Assembly (NCBI GenBank): GCA_027486275.1
Contig: JAIXPM010000060.1
Location: 1-15,422 of the forward strand
Length of the DNA: 15,422 nucleotides
Source: Sphingomonadales bacterium
GTDB lineage: Bacteria; Pseudomonadota; Alphaproteobacteria; Sphingomonadales; Sphingomonadaceae
Direction of reading: 5' to 3'
Shown here: positions 6,561-14,745 of the stretch, in pieces
Position numbering within the stretch: the stretch's first letter is position 1
How the letters are laid out: each line of letters opens with the position of its first letter
Program-made: the position numbers and the translations under genes
Notes under the pieces: generated by a model
Database searches by the model: none
Told to the model about the DNA's origin: nothing
Seen by the model: the letters and a program-made list of their open reading frames with translations, nothing else

Positions 6561-7258
6561 CACAGCGCGAAGACTTCACCGGCGTGGATGGCACGCGTGG
6601 TGCCATCGTCAAGCAGCATCAATAACGCGCCATCGTCGGCAAGGCCGGTGAACAGGCCTTCGGGGCTTTCGTTGCCGAGCCGAGCGACGATGCGGGCGCC
6701 GATGCCAGCTGCGCGCGCGGTCCAAGCGGCGCGGATGGGGGCGAAGCCGTGTGCGGCCCATGTCTCGCGCCAATGACTGAAGGCAGCGGCGAGTTCGTCG
6801 AGCAACGCGGCCGGCGTCGGTACCGCGAGGCCGGCGGCGGCGAGGCTGGTGGCGGGGCGTTCGGTGCCATCGGGGTGATGCGCGAGGTTGACGCCCATGC
6901 CGATCACCAGCGCTTCGCCAACGCGTTCGAGCAGGATGCCGGAGCATTTGGTGCCGTCCAGCAGCACGTCGTTGGGCCATTTGAGGGCGAAGCGCGCTGG
7001 CTGGCCGGTGAGCGCAGACAGCGCATCATGCAAGGCGAGCGCGGCGACGAAGCTGAGTTGCTGGACCTGACCGGTCGCCTTGACCAGCACGCTGCCCATC
7101 AAATTGCCGGCACCATCGTTCCACACCCGGCCCCGGCGGCCGCGCCCAGCAGTCTGGCGATCGGCGATCACCCAGTGGCCATCGGGCAGCGCCTCGGCGC
7201 GGGCCAGCAGCCAATCGTTGGTGGAACCGACCTCTGCGAGGTGGGTGAAGCTGCTCAA
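6560..7258 (-). CDS. birA: Biotin--[acetyl-CoA-carboxylase] ligase, monofunctional
   Basis: 232 residues. It activates biotin with ATP and attaches it to the lysine of the biotin carboxyl carrier protein of acetyl-CoA carboxylase and similar enzymes. Motifs: VGSTNDW (10-16), the biotinyl-AMP loop TAGRGRRGR (36-44), KWPND (93-97), SGILLE (106-111) and GMGVN (120-124). A small C-terminal beta domain covers about 185-232. There is no N-terminal helix-turn-helix, so this is a class I ligase and cannot be the DNA-binding repressor that E. coli BirA is. The only suitable start is TTG at 7258, sharing TTGA with the nuoN stop; there is no strong Shine-Dalgarno, so translation probably depends on nuoN. 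The next in-frame alternative (GTG at Val10) would cut into the VGSTN motif. Confidence 0.95.
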   Translation of the reverse strand: MSSFTHLAEVGSTNDWLLARAEALPDGHWVIADRQTAGRGRRGRVWNDGAGNLMGSVLVKATGQVQQLSFVAALALHDALSALTGQPARFALKWPNDVLLDGTKCSGILLERVGEALVIGMGVNLAHHPDGTERPATSLAAAGLAVPTPAALLDELAAAFSHWRETWAAHGFAPIRAAWTARAAGIGARIVARLGNESPEGLFTGLADDGALLMLLDDGTTRAIHAGEVFAL

Positions 7259-8715
7259 GCCGGGAACAGCGCCGCGGCAGCGCGGGCGGTGGCAGCGACC
7301 AGCGGCGAGATCGCCAGCATGCCGATGGGCGAGCAGAACAGCGCACAGGCCGCGATCATGGCGCCGTTGACGCTGCTGCCCTCGCTGGCCAGCGGCACCG
7401 CCGGTTCATCGAAATACATGATCTTGATGAGGCGCAGATAATAAAAGGCGGCGATCACCGAGGCGACGAAACCGATCAGCGCCAGCGCGATCAGGCCAGA
7501 AGCGATCGCGGCCTGGAACACGGCGAACTTCGGCCAGAAGCCGAGCAGCGGCGGGATGCCGGCGAGGCTGAACATGAAGATGGCGAGCGCGGCGGCAAGT
7601 TTCGGTTGCGTCTTCGACAGGCCGGCGAAATCGGCCATGGTTTCGACCGGGCTGCCATCGGGGCGGCGCAGTTGCAGCACGACCAGGAAGCTGCCCAGCG
7701 TCATCGCGACATAGACTGTGACATAGAACAGCAGCGCCGAAATGCCGGCCGGGGTGCCGGGGGTGAGGCCGACCAGCGCGAAGCCGATGTTGGCGATCGA
7801 GCTATAGGCCAGCAGGCGCTTGATGTTGGTTTGCGCCACGGCCGCGACCGCGCCCAGCACCATCGAGGCGATGGCGATGAAGATCAGGATCTGCTGCCAA
7901 TCCGCAGCGATGTTGCCGGGGAAGGCAACAATCATCACCCGCGCCAGCAGGCCCAGCGCCGCCGCCTTGGGCGCGGCCGAGAAGAAGGCGGCGACCGGGG
8001 TGGGCGCGCCTTCATACACGTCCGGCGTCCACATGTGGAACGGCACGGCGGAGACCTTGAAGGCCAGGCCGGCGAGGATGAAGACGATGCCGAACAGCAG
8101 GCCGATGGAGCGTTCGGTCTGGCCGGAGACGACGCCGGCAATCACGTCCAACTGGGTCGAGCCGGAGAAGCCGTAGATGAGCGTGACGCCATAGAGCAGG
8201 ATGCCCGAGGCGAGCGCGCCCAGCACAAAATATTTGAGGCCGGCTTCGGCGGAGCGATCATCCTGCCGGTGGAAAGCCGCCAGCACGTAGGACGGCAATG
8301 CCGCCAGTTCGAGGCCGACGTACAGCGTGAGCAGATCGTTGGCCGAAACCATGATGGTCATGCCCAGCGTCGCCAGCAGCAGCAGCACCGGATATTCGAA
8401 GCGGCCCGAACCGCTCTCATTCAGCCACGGCAGCGCCAGCAGCACGGAGGCGGCGGCAGCGGCGAGGATGATGACCTTCAGGAAGGCGGAGAAATCATCG
8501 GCGACATAGAGGCCGTCGAAGGCACGGGTGATGCCGGCGGGGGCATCGAGCAAAGTGAAGCCGGCCAGCGCCAGGATCGCCACGGCGAACAGGCTGGTGA
8601 CGGTGAGGGCCTTGCCCTTGCCTGAGAAGGTGCCGAGCATCAGCGCCGCGAGGCTGCCGAGCGTGAGCACGGTTTCCGGGCCGGCGATGGCGATGGAAGT
8701 GAAGATCGGGTGCAT
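7255..8715 (-). CDS. nuoN: NADH-quinone oxidoreductase subunit N
   Basis: 486 residues, an antiporter-like proton-pumping subunit of the complex I membrane arm, with about 14 hydrophobic segments. The charged residues of this family are visible: E136 in LYVGLELAALPSYV (131-144), K161 in GLKYFVLGA, K220 in LAFKVSAVPFHMWTPDVYEG and K250 in SAAPKAAAL. They correspond to E. coli NuoN E133, K158, K217 and K247. The ATG at 8715 shares its A with the nuoM stop (TGATG). The frame is open further upstream, but the extra 57 residues would be an Arg/Pro-rich segment inside the nuoM 3' end and are unlike any NuoN, so that start is rejected. The MHPIF start gives normal family length. The stop overlaps the birA start (TTGA). 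Confidence 0.97.
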   Translation of the reverse strand: MHPIFTSIAIAGPETVLTLGSLAALMLGTFSGKGKALTVTSLFAVAILALAGFTLLDAPAGITRAFDGLYVADDFSAFLKVIILAAAAASVLLALPWLNESGSGRFEYPVLLLLATLGMTIMVSANDLLTLYVGLELAALPSYVLAAFHRQDDRSAEAGLKYFVLGALASGILLYGVTLIYGFSGSTQLDVIAGVVSGQTERSIGLLFGIVFILAGLAFKVSAVPFHMWTPDVYEGAPTPVAAFFSAAPKAAALGLLARVMIVAFPGNIAADWQQILIFIAIASMVLGAVAAVAQTNIKRLLAYSSIANIGFALVGLTPGTPAGISALLFYVTVYVAMTLGSFLVVLQLRRPDGSPVETMADFAGLSKTQPKLAAALAIFMFSLAGIPPLLGFWPKFAVFQAAIASGLIALALIGFVASVIAAFYYLRLIKIMYFDEPAVPLASEGSSVNGAMIAACALFCSPIGMLAISPLVAATARAAAALFPA

Positions 8716-10265
8716 CAGTGGTGGCTCTCTTGCGCCGCAGCCGGGGCTGCCAGCGCCGGCAATGCGGGCGACAGGCTCATGTCGGTCGGCACGGTAGCGA
8801 GTTGGCGGCCTTCGAGGCGGGCGACGACTTCGGCAATGGCCGGCTTCATTGGGGCCTGGAAGCTCTTTGGATAAATGCCCATCCACAGCGTGGCGAGGAT
8901 GATCGGGGCGAGAATGGCGATTTCGCGCGCGTCCAGATCCGGCATGGCGCGCGTGTCGTCACCGGCGGCCTTGCCATAGGCGACGCGGGCGTAGAGCCAC
9001 AGCATGTAGGCCGCACCCAGAATGATGCCGGTGGTGAGCACGAACGTGGCCCAGGTGCTGGTTTGATACATACCGAGCAGCACCAGGAATTCCGCAACGA
9101 AGCCCGACGTGGCCGGCAGACCGACGCTGGCCATGGTGAAGAACAGCAGCACCAGCGCATATTTGGGCATGGTGTCTGCCAGGCCGCCATAGCGCCCGAT
9201 CTCGCGGGTGTGGAGGCGATCGTAGATGACACCGACGCACAGGAAGAGCGCGCCGGAAACCAGGCCGTGGCTGAGCATCATCACCATGGCGCCTTCGATG
9301 CCCTGCGTGTTGAGGGCGAACAGGCCGCCCGTCACGAACGCCATGTGGGCGACGGACGAATAGGCGATGAGCTTCTTCATGTCCTGCTGCACCAACGCGA
9401 CCAGCGAGGTGTAGACCACCGCAACCATCGACAAGCCGAACACCAGCCAGATCAGCTGCGCGCTGGCATCGGGGAACATCGGCAGGCTGAAGCGGATGAA
9501 GCCGTAACCGCCGAGTTTCAGCAGCACGCCAGCGAGAATGACCGAGCCGGCCGTGGGTGCTTCGACGTGGGCATCGGGCAGCCAGGTGTGCACCGGCCAC
9601 ATCGGCATCTTCACGGCGAACGAGGCGAAAAAGGCGAGGAACAGCCAGAATTGGGCTTCCTTGGGGAAGTCCGTCTTGCTCAGCACGCCGATGTCAGCCG
9701 AGCCGGCGAAATTCACCATCCACAGCATGGCCACCAGCATCAGCACCGAGCCGAGCAGCGTGTAGAGGAAGAATTTATACGACGCATAGATGCGCCGCGC
9801 GCCGCCCCAGATGCCGATGATCAGGAACATCGGGATCAGGCCGCCTTCGAAGAACAGGTAGAACAGGAACATGTCGCGCGCCGCGAACGTTCCGATCATC
9901 AGCGATTCCATGAGGAGGAACGCGGCCATATATTCCGGCACGCGCTTTTTCACCGCGACCCAGCTGGCGAGGATGCACAGCGGCATCAGGAACACCGAAA
10001 GCTCGATCAGCATCAGCGCGATGCCGTCAATGCCCAGCGACCAGTTCAGGAACGGCGCAAACAGCGGCAGGTTTTCCGTGAACTGGAAGGCGGCGGTCGT
10101 CTGATCGAACTGCGTCCACAGCCAGATGCCAAGGACGAATTCCACCAGCGTGGTCGCCAGCGCCACAACGCGGGCGCGGCCGGCGCGTTCTTCATCGCCG
10201 CCGGGCAGCGTTGCCACCACCAGGGCTGCCACCACCGGCAGCAGGATCATGAACGAAAGGATCAT
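8715..10265 (-). CDS. nuoM: NADH-quinone oxidoreductase subunit M
   Basis: 516 residues, the second antiporter-like proton-pumping subunit. Expected key residues: E140 in FLFYLFFEGGLIPMF (133-147), K219 in SFAVKMPMWPVHTWLPDAH (215-233), K250 in LLKLGGYGF (248-256) and E392 in SGFVAEFLVL. They match E. coli NuoM E144, K234, K265 and E407. After the last membrane segment there is a hydrophilic, Ala/Pro-rich tail (about 475-516) ending QESHH, a common variable extension. The ATG at 10265 shares one base with the nuoL stop and the TGA at 8715 shares one base with the nuoN start. There is no strong Shine-Dalgarno, which fits translational coupling. Confidence 0.98.
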   Translation of the reverse strand: MILSFMILLPVVAALVVATLPGGDEERAGRARVVALATTLVEFVLGIWLWTQFDQTTAAFQFTENLPLFAPFLNWSLGIDGIALMLIELSVFLMPLCILASWVAVKKRVPEYMAAFLLMESLMIGTFAARDMFLFYLFFEGGLIPMFLIIGIWGGARRIYASYKFFLYTLLGSVLMLVAMLWMVNFAGSADIGVLSKTDFPKEAQFWLFLAFFASFAVKMPMWPVHTWLPDAHVEAPTAGSVILAGVLLKLGGYGFIRFSLPMFPDASAQLIWLVFGLSMVAVVYTSLVALVQQDMKKLIAYSSVAHMAFVTGGLFALNTQGIEGAMVMMLSHGLVSGALFLCVGVIYDRLHTREIGRYGGLADTMPKYALVLLFFTMASVGLPATSGFVAEFLVLLGMYQTSTWATFVLTTGIILGAAYMLWLYARVAYGKAAGDDTRAMPDLDAREIAILAPIILATLWMGIYPKSFQAPMKPAIAEVVARLEGRQLATVPTDMSLSPALPALAAPAAAQESHH

Positions 10266-12274
10266 CAGCGCATCATCCAGGCGGCGGCGGCGGCCAGGCC
10301 GATCAGCATCACCAGTGCGTAGCTATAGACATACCCGGTCTGGAAACGCCGGGCGAGGCCGGCCCCCACCACCACCATGTCGGCAGCGCCATTGGGACCA
10401 AAACGATCGATGGTCTGCTGATCACCGCGCGTCCAGAACTGGCGGCCAAGCCACTGGGCCGGCTTCACGAAGATCGCGTCGTACAGCTCATCGAAATACC
10501 ATTTCCGCAGCAGGAACTGATACAGGCCCGGCACTTCCTTTTGCCACCAGATCGGGATCGACGGCTTGTTCAGGAACACGTGCCAGGCAAGGCCGAGGCC
10601 AAGGAAGAAGGCGACGGACGGCGTGTAGACCACCCAGGCCGGCACTTCGTGCATGGCGTGCATGAGGTCGGCGCGGAAGGCCAAGCTGCCGCGCCAGAAC
10701 TGCGCGCCTTCTTCGGCACCCACAAAGGCTTCGTGCCACACGAGCCCGGCAAAAAGCGCGCCGGCACCCAGCAGGAACAGCGGGATCAGCATCGAAAGTG
10801 GGCTTTCGTGCGGGTGATAGCCAGCGGTGCCGTCATCATGGGCATGGGCATGGTCGTTCGCGTGATCGTCATGGCTGTGGCCGTGATCACCATGCGCCGC
10901 GTGCTGGATATGCTCGCTGCCGGCCCAACGCGGCTTACCAAAGAAGGTGAGGAACACCAGCCGCCACGAATAGAAGCTGGTGAGCGCCGCCACAAACGCG
11001 CCGACGAAGAAGGCGAAGGTGCCGTGGCTGGTGCCGCTGGCAAAGGCGGCTTCCAGAATGGCGTCCTTGGAATAATAGCCGGCGGTGAAGAAGAAGCCGG
11101 TGAGCGCCAGCGTGCCGATCGTCATCATCCAGAAGGTGATGGGGATATGTTTCCGCAGGCCGCCATAGAAGCGCATGTCCTGCTCGTGGTGCATGGCGTG
11201 GATCACCGAGCCTGCACCCAGGAACAGCAGCGCCTTGAAGAAGGCGTGGGTGAACAGGTGGAACATGGCCGCGCCATAGGCACCGCTGCCGGCGGCGAAG
11301 AACATGTAGCCCAGCTGCGAGCAGGTCGAATAGGCGATCACCCGCTTGATGTCGTTCTGCACCATGCCGACCGTCGCGGCGAATAGCGCCGTGCAGGCGC
11401 CAACGATGCAAACCACGGCCTGGGCGGTGGGGCTGGCTTCAAACATCGGCGACAGGCGGCAGACCATGAACACGCCGGCGGTCACCATGGTGGCGGCGTG
11501 GATCAGCGCGGAAACCGGCGTGGGGCCTTCCATCGCGTCGGGCAGCCAGGTGTGCAGGCCCAACTGGGCGGACTTGCCCATGGCGCCGACAAACAGCAGC
11601 AGGCACAGGCAGGTCATTACATCGACCTGGGAGCCGAGGAAGCTGAAGGTCTGGCCCGAATGTTGCGGCACCGCGGCGAGAATGGCGTCGAGGGAGACGG
11701 TGCCGAACACCAGGAAGGTGCCGAAAATGCCGAGACTGAAGCCGAAATCGCCGACGCGGTTGACCACGAACGCCTTGATGGCGGCGGCGTTGGCCGACGG
11801 CTTGTGATACCAGAAACCGATGAGCAGGTAGGAGGCGAGGCCCACCCCTTCCCAGCCGAAGAACATCTGGACGAGGTTATCGGCGGTCACCAGCATCAGC
11901 ATGGCGAATGTGAACAGCGACAGATAGGCGAAGAACCGGCTCTGCGACGGGTCTTCCTCCATATAGCCCCAGCTGTAGAGGTTAACGAGCGCCGAGACGC
12001 TGGTGACAACGACCAGCATGACCGCGGTGAGCGTATCGACCTTCAACGCCCATTTGACGGACAGGCCGCCGCTTTCGATCCAGTCCAGCACCGGCACGGT
12101 ATAGCCGGCGGTATCGTTCAGCCAGAAACCGGTGAAGATGACCCAGGCCAATGCGGCGGAGACGAACAGGCCACCGGTGGTGATTGCCTTGGCGGCGGTG
12201 TGGCCGATGATGCGCCCGCCCAGGCCGGCGACAAGCGCGGTGAGCAGCGGCAGGAAGACGAGGATGGTGATCAT
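10265..12274 (-). CDS. nuoL: NADH-quinone oxidoreductase subunit L
   Basis: 669 residues, the distal antiporter-like subunit with the long lateral helix (towards the C-terminus) that braces the membrane arm. Key residues: E142 in [19 protein letters not shown]176 in [10 protein letters not shown]234 in [21 protein letters not shown]347 in [10 protein letters not shown] and K403 in YYSKDAI. They match E. coli NuoL E144, D178, K229, K342 and K399. It is longer than E. coli NuoL (613), partly through a hydrophilic His-rich loop at 455-489 (12 His in 35 residues). The ATG at 12274 has GAAGGG about 8 nt upstream and follows the nuoK stop by 2 nt; the TGA shares a base with the nuoM start. The [20 protein letters not shown] region (591-610) is typical of the C-terminal part. 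Confidence 0.98.
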   Translation of the reverse strand: MITILVFLPLLTALVAGLGGRIIGHTAAKAITTGGLFVSAALAWVIFTGFWLNDTAGYTVPVLDWIESGGLSVKWALKVDTLTAVMLVVVTSVSALVNLYSWGYMEEDPSQSRFFAYLSLFTFAMLMLVTADNLVQMFFGWEGVGLASYLLIGFWYHKPSANAAAIKAFVVNRVGDFGFSLGIFGTFLVFGTVSLDAILAAVPQHSGQTFSFLGSQVDVMTCLCLLLFVGAMGKSAQLGLHTWLPDAMEGPTPVSALIHAATMVTAGVFMVCRLSPMFEASPTAQAVVCIVGACTALFAATVGMVQNDIKRVIAYSTCSQLGYMFFAAGSGAYGAAMFHLFTHAFFKALLFLGAGSVIHAMHHEQDMRFYGGLRKHIPITFWMMTIGTLALTGFFFTAGYYSKDAILEAAFASGTSHGTFAFFVGAFVAALTSFYSWRLVFLTFFGKPRWAGSEHIQHAAHGDHGHSHDDHANDHAHAHDDGTAGYHPHESPLSMLIPLFLLGAGALFAGLVWHEAFVGAEEGAQFWRGSLAFRADLMHAMHEVPAWVVYTPSVAFFLGLGLAWHVFLNKPSIPIWWQKEVPGLYQFLLRKWYFDELYDAIFVKPAQWLGRQFWTRGDQQTIDRFGPNGAADMVVVGAGLARRFQTGYVYSYALVMLIGLAAAAAWMMR

Positions 12275-12276
12275 CG

Positions 12277-12582
12277 TCAGCCCTTCATCAGATCGGCTTG
12301 ATCAACCGCCACCGTGCCGCGGCCCCGGAAATAGATGACCAATATGGCTAGGCCTATGGCCGCTTCGCCCGCCGCCACGGTGAGCACAAACATCGCGAAG
12401 ATCTGGCCATGCACCTGGTGCAGGAAGGCCGAAAAGGCGACGAGGTTGATGTTCACCGCGAGCAGGATCAGTTCCAGCGACATCAGGATGATGATGATGT
12501 TGCGGCGATTGAGGAAGATACCGAACACGCCCAGAACGAACAGCGCGGCCGAAACGGCGAGATAATGGGTGAGCCCGATCAC
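12277..12582 (-). CDS. nuoK: NADH-quinone oxidoreductase subunit K
   Basis: 101 residues with three membrane helices, homologous to the MrpC antiporter subunit and part of the proton-relay path in the membrane arm. The two conserved membrane glutamates are present: E37 in [13 protein letters not shown] and E73 in [14 protein letters not shown]. They match E. coli E36 and E72. NRRN (25-28) after the first helix and the C-terminal DLMKG are also typical. The start is GTG at 12582, sharing GTGA with the nuoJ stop, with a G-rich AGGGGGTGGA just upstream. A longer in-frame reading back to 12789 was rejected because it adds a His/Arg/Pro-rich segment antisense to normal NuoJ coding and NuoK is about 100 residues everywhere. 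Confidence 0.97.
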   Translation of the reverse strand: MIGLTHYLAVSAALFVLGVFGIFLNRRNIIIILMSLELILLAVNINLVAFSAFLHQVHGQIFAMFVLTVAAGEAAIGLAILVIYFRGRGTVAVDQADLMKG

Positions 12583-13190
12583 AATTCCACCCCCTGGCCA
12601 AGGCCAGCCTTGCCGACGCCCAGCGTGCCCGCCGGCGTGCGCGCCACCTGCACGCCAATATCCTGCCGCCTGTTGCCGATGCGGCGGCGGTGGGTGAGCA
12701 CGATGGCGCCGATCATCGACGCCAGCAGCAACAGCCCGGACATGGAGAAGACGAAGAAATAACGGGTATAAAGCTGGCTGCCGATCCACTGCGTGTTGGT
12801 CATGCCTTCCGGCGGACCAGCGAGGGCTTCGTGCACGATCACGCCCTGCCCCGGCTGCCAGCCCATGGCGACCAGCAGGATTTCGGCAAGGATGACGCCC
12901 GATACGGCAAGGCCGAGCGGCAGGTTCTTCAGGGCGCCGCGCTGCAACGCCTTGAAATCAATATCGAGCATCATGACGACAAACAGGAACAGCACCGCCA
13001 CGGCGCCGACGTAGACGATGACCAACAGCATCGCCAGAAATTCGGCGCCGAGCAGGATGAACAGGCCGGCAGCGTTGAAAAAGGCCAGGATCAGCCACAG
13101 CACCGAGTGCACCGGGTTCCGCGTCGTGATCACCATCAGGCCACTGGTGAGCAGCAGGCCGGCGAACAGATAGAAGGCGAATGCGGCCAT
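12579..13190 (-). CDS. nuoJ: NADH-quinone oxidoreductase subunit J
   Basis: 203 residues with five predicted membrane helices. NuoJ lies next to NuoH, NuoK and NuoA at the base of the membrane arm; its third helix (about 51-74) holds the glycine-containing distortion linked to quinone-coupled movement, seen here as [19 protein letters not shown] (57-75). Another typical stretch is [20 protein letters not shown] (23-42). The tail (about 165-203) is basic then Gly-rich, as usual in alphaproteobacteria. The ATG at 13190 shares a base with the nuoI stop; the frame extends upstream to 13475, but those 95 residues are an Arg-rich shadow of nuoI. The TGA overlaps the nuoK GTG. Confidence 0.97.
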   Translation of the reverse strand: MAAFAFYLFAGLLLTSGLMVITTRNPVHSVLWLILAFFNAAGLFILLGAEFLAMLLVIVYVGAVAVLFLFVVMMLDIDFKALQRGALKNLPLGLAVSGVILAEILLVAMGWQPGQGVIVHEALAGPPEGMTNTQWIGSQLYTRYFFVFSMSGLLLLASMIGAIVLTHRRRIGNRRQDIGVQVARTPAGTLGVGKAGLGQGVEL

Positions 13191-13678
13191 CAACGCCACT
13201 CGCTGTCTGCAGCGATGTTGCTGGCGATGGCGCGTTCCCATTTCTCGCCGTTCGCGAGCAGCTTGTTCTTGTCGTAGATCAGCTCTTCGCGGGTTTCGGT
13301 TGCGAATTCGAAGTTCGGCGTTTCGACGATGGCGTCCACCGGGCAGGCTTCCTGGCACAGGCCGCAATAGATGCACTTGGTCATGTCGATGTCGTACCGG
13401 GTCGTGCGGCGGCTGCCGTCGATGCGCGGTTCGGCTTCGATGGTGATGGCCTGCGCCGGGCAGACGGCTTCGCACAATTTGCAGGCGATGCAGCGTTCTT
13501 CGCCGTTGGGATAGCGGCGCAGCGCATGTTCACCGCGGAAGCGCGGCGAGATGGGGCCCTTTTCGAACGGGTAGTTGATCGTCACCTTGGGGCGGAAGAA
13601 ATAGCGCAGGGTCAGCCACATGCCGGAGACGAACTCCAGCAACAGCAGCGACTTGGCGGAACGGAGAAGCGCAGACAT
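13190..13678 (-). CDS. nuoI: NADH-quinone oxidoreductase subunit I (2x[4Fe-4S] ferredoxin-like)
   Basis: 162 residues. NuoI carries clusters N6a and N6b and passes electrons from NuoG to NuoB near the quinone site, on the cytoplasmic face of the membrane. Both CxxCxxCxxxCP motifs are intact: C63-C66-C69-C73 ([12 protein letters not shown]) and C102-C105-C108-C112 ([12 protein letters not shown]). The N-terminal amphipathic region (about 1-30, [16 protein letters not shown]) docks onto NuoH. The ATG at 13678 is chosen over the adjacent in-frame TTG at 13681 because it follows GGGAG by 7 nt and forms the TGATG overlap with nuoH. Length is typical for alphaproteobacteria. Confidence 0.98.
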   Translation of the reverse strand: MSALLRSAKSLLLLEFVSGMWLTLRYFFRPKVTINYPFEKGPISPRFRGEHALRRYPNGEERCIACKLCEAVCPAQAITIEAEPRIDGSRRTTRYDIDMTKCIYCGLCQEACPVDAIVETPNFEFATETREELIYDKNKLLANGEKWERAIASNIAADSEWR

Positions 13679-14745
13679 CAAAGGGCTCCCGGCGCGGCCA
13701 CGAAGTGCCCGGTGAACATCAGCCAGCCCGACACCAGGATCACCCAGAACAGCGACAGCGGCAGGAAGACTTTCCAGCCCAGCCGCATCAGCTGGTCATA
13801 GCGGTAGCGCGGCACAGTGGCCTTCACCCAGGCGAAGACGAAGAACATGAAGGCCATCTTCACCAGGAACCACACGAAGCCGGGGATCAGGTAGAGCGGC
13901 GCCCAATCGAGCGGCGGCAGCCAGCCACCGAGGAACAGGGTGGGGATCAGCGCGCACATGAAGAGGATGTTGGCATATTCGCCGAGGAAGAAGAGCGCGA
14001 AGCTCATCGACGAATATTCCACCTGATAGCCGGCAACGAGCTCGGCTTCGGCTTCGGGCAGATCGAACGGAGGGCGGTTGGTTTCGGCCAGCGCGGTGAT
14101 AAAGAACATGATGCCCATCGGGAACAGCAGCGGATTGAAGATGTTGCCGTTCAATATGCCCAGCACATTGCCCTTCTGGCTCATCACGATGTCCGACAGG
14201 TTGAGGCTCTGCGCGTACATCATCACCGAGACCAGGATGAAGCCCATCGAGACTTCGTAAGAGACCATCTGCGCCGCCGAGCGCAGGCCACCCAGGAAGG
14301 CATATTTGGAATTGGACGCCCAGCCCGACATAATGATGCCATAAACGCCCATCGACGAAACGGCGAACACATAGAGCAGGCCGACGTTGAGATCGGCCAG
14401 CACCAGGCCTGCATCGAACGGCATCACCGCCCACACCACCAGCGCCAGCGTGAAGCTGATCATCGGGGCGAGCAGGAAGACGCCGGTCGATGCGCCGGTG
14501 GGGATGATGGTTTCCTTCAGGAACAATTTGGCGGCGTCCGCAAAGGTCTGCAGCAGGCCGAACGGGCCGACCACGTTGGGGCCGCGCCGCATCTGCATCG
14601 CTGCCCAGATCTTGCGATCGGCATAAACCGCCAACGCCACGCCCACCATCACCGGGAAGGCAATGGCGAGGATCAGCGTCAGATTGGCGAGGAACCAGCC
14701 CGGGCCTTGCCCGAACTGTTCGACGAACCAGCCGGTGTAGGTCAT
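13678..14745 (-). CDS. nuoH: NADH-quinone oxidoreductase subunit H
   Basis: 355 residues, about eight membrane helices. NuoH joins the peripheral arm to the membrane arm and forms most of the quinone-binding channel. Conserved segments: [20 protein letters not shown] (41-60), [11 protein letters not shown] (68-78), and the acidic quinone-side loop [20 protein letters not shown] (220-239) followed by [20 protein letters not shown] (240-259). The ATG at 14745 has a full AGGAGG (14758-14753) 7 nt upstream, located inside the nuoG 3' end, and shares ATGA with the nuoG stop. The frame is open upstream to 14934, but those 63 residues are Arg/Pro/Gly-rich noise over nuoG. The TGA shares one base with the nuoI ATG. 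Confidence 0.98.
   Translation of the reverse strand: MTYTGWFVEQFGQGPGWFLANLTLILAIAFPVMVGVALAVYADRKIWAAMQMRRGPNVVGPFGLLQTFADAAKLFLKETIIPTGASTGVFLLAPMISFTLALVVWAVMPFDAGLVLADLNVGLLYVFAVSSMGVYGIIMSGWASNSKYAFLGGLRSAAQMVSYEVSMGFILVSVMMYAQSLNLSDIVMSQKGNVLGILNGNIFNPLLFPMGIMFFITALAETNRPPFDLPEAEAELVAGYQVEYSSMSFALFFLGEYANILFMCALIPTLFLGGWLPPLDWAPLYLIPGFVWFLVKMAFMFFVFAWVKATVPRYRYDQLMRLGWKVFLPLSLFWVILVSGWLMFTGHFVAAPGAL

Noticed and set aside
8718..10322. 534-codon open frame on the plus strand opposite nuoM
   Set aside because: Antisense to an intact NuoM with all key residues; the translation is highly charged and His/Gln-rich, typical of the complement of a hydrophobic membrane-protein gene.
12583..12789. 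69-residue N-terminal extension of NuoK (and a similar 95-residue one of NuoJ, 13191-13475)
   Set aside because: These extensions lie out of frame within nuoJ and nuoI, are Arg/His/Pro-rich, and would give lengths unlike the conserved families. Overlap starts with reasonable ribosome binding sites exist at 12582 and 13190.
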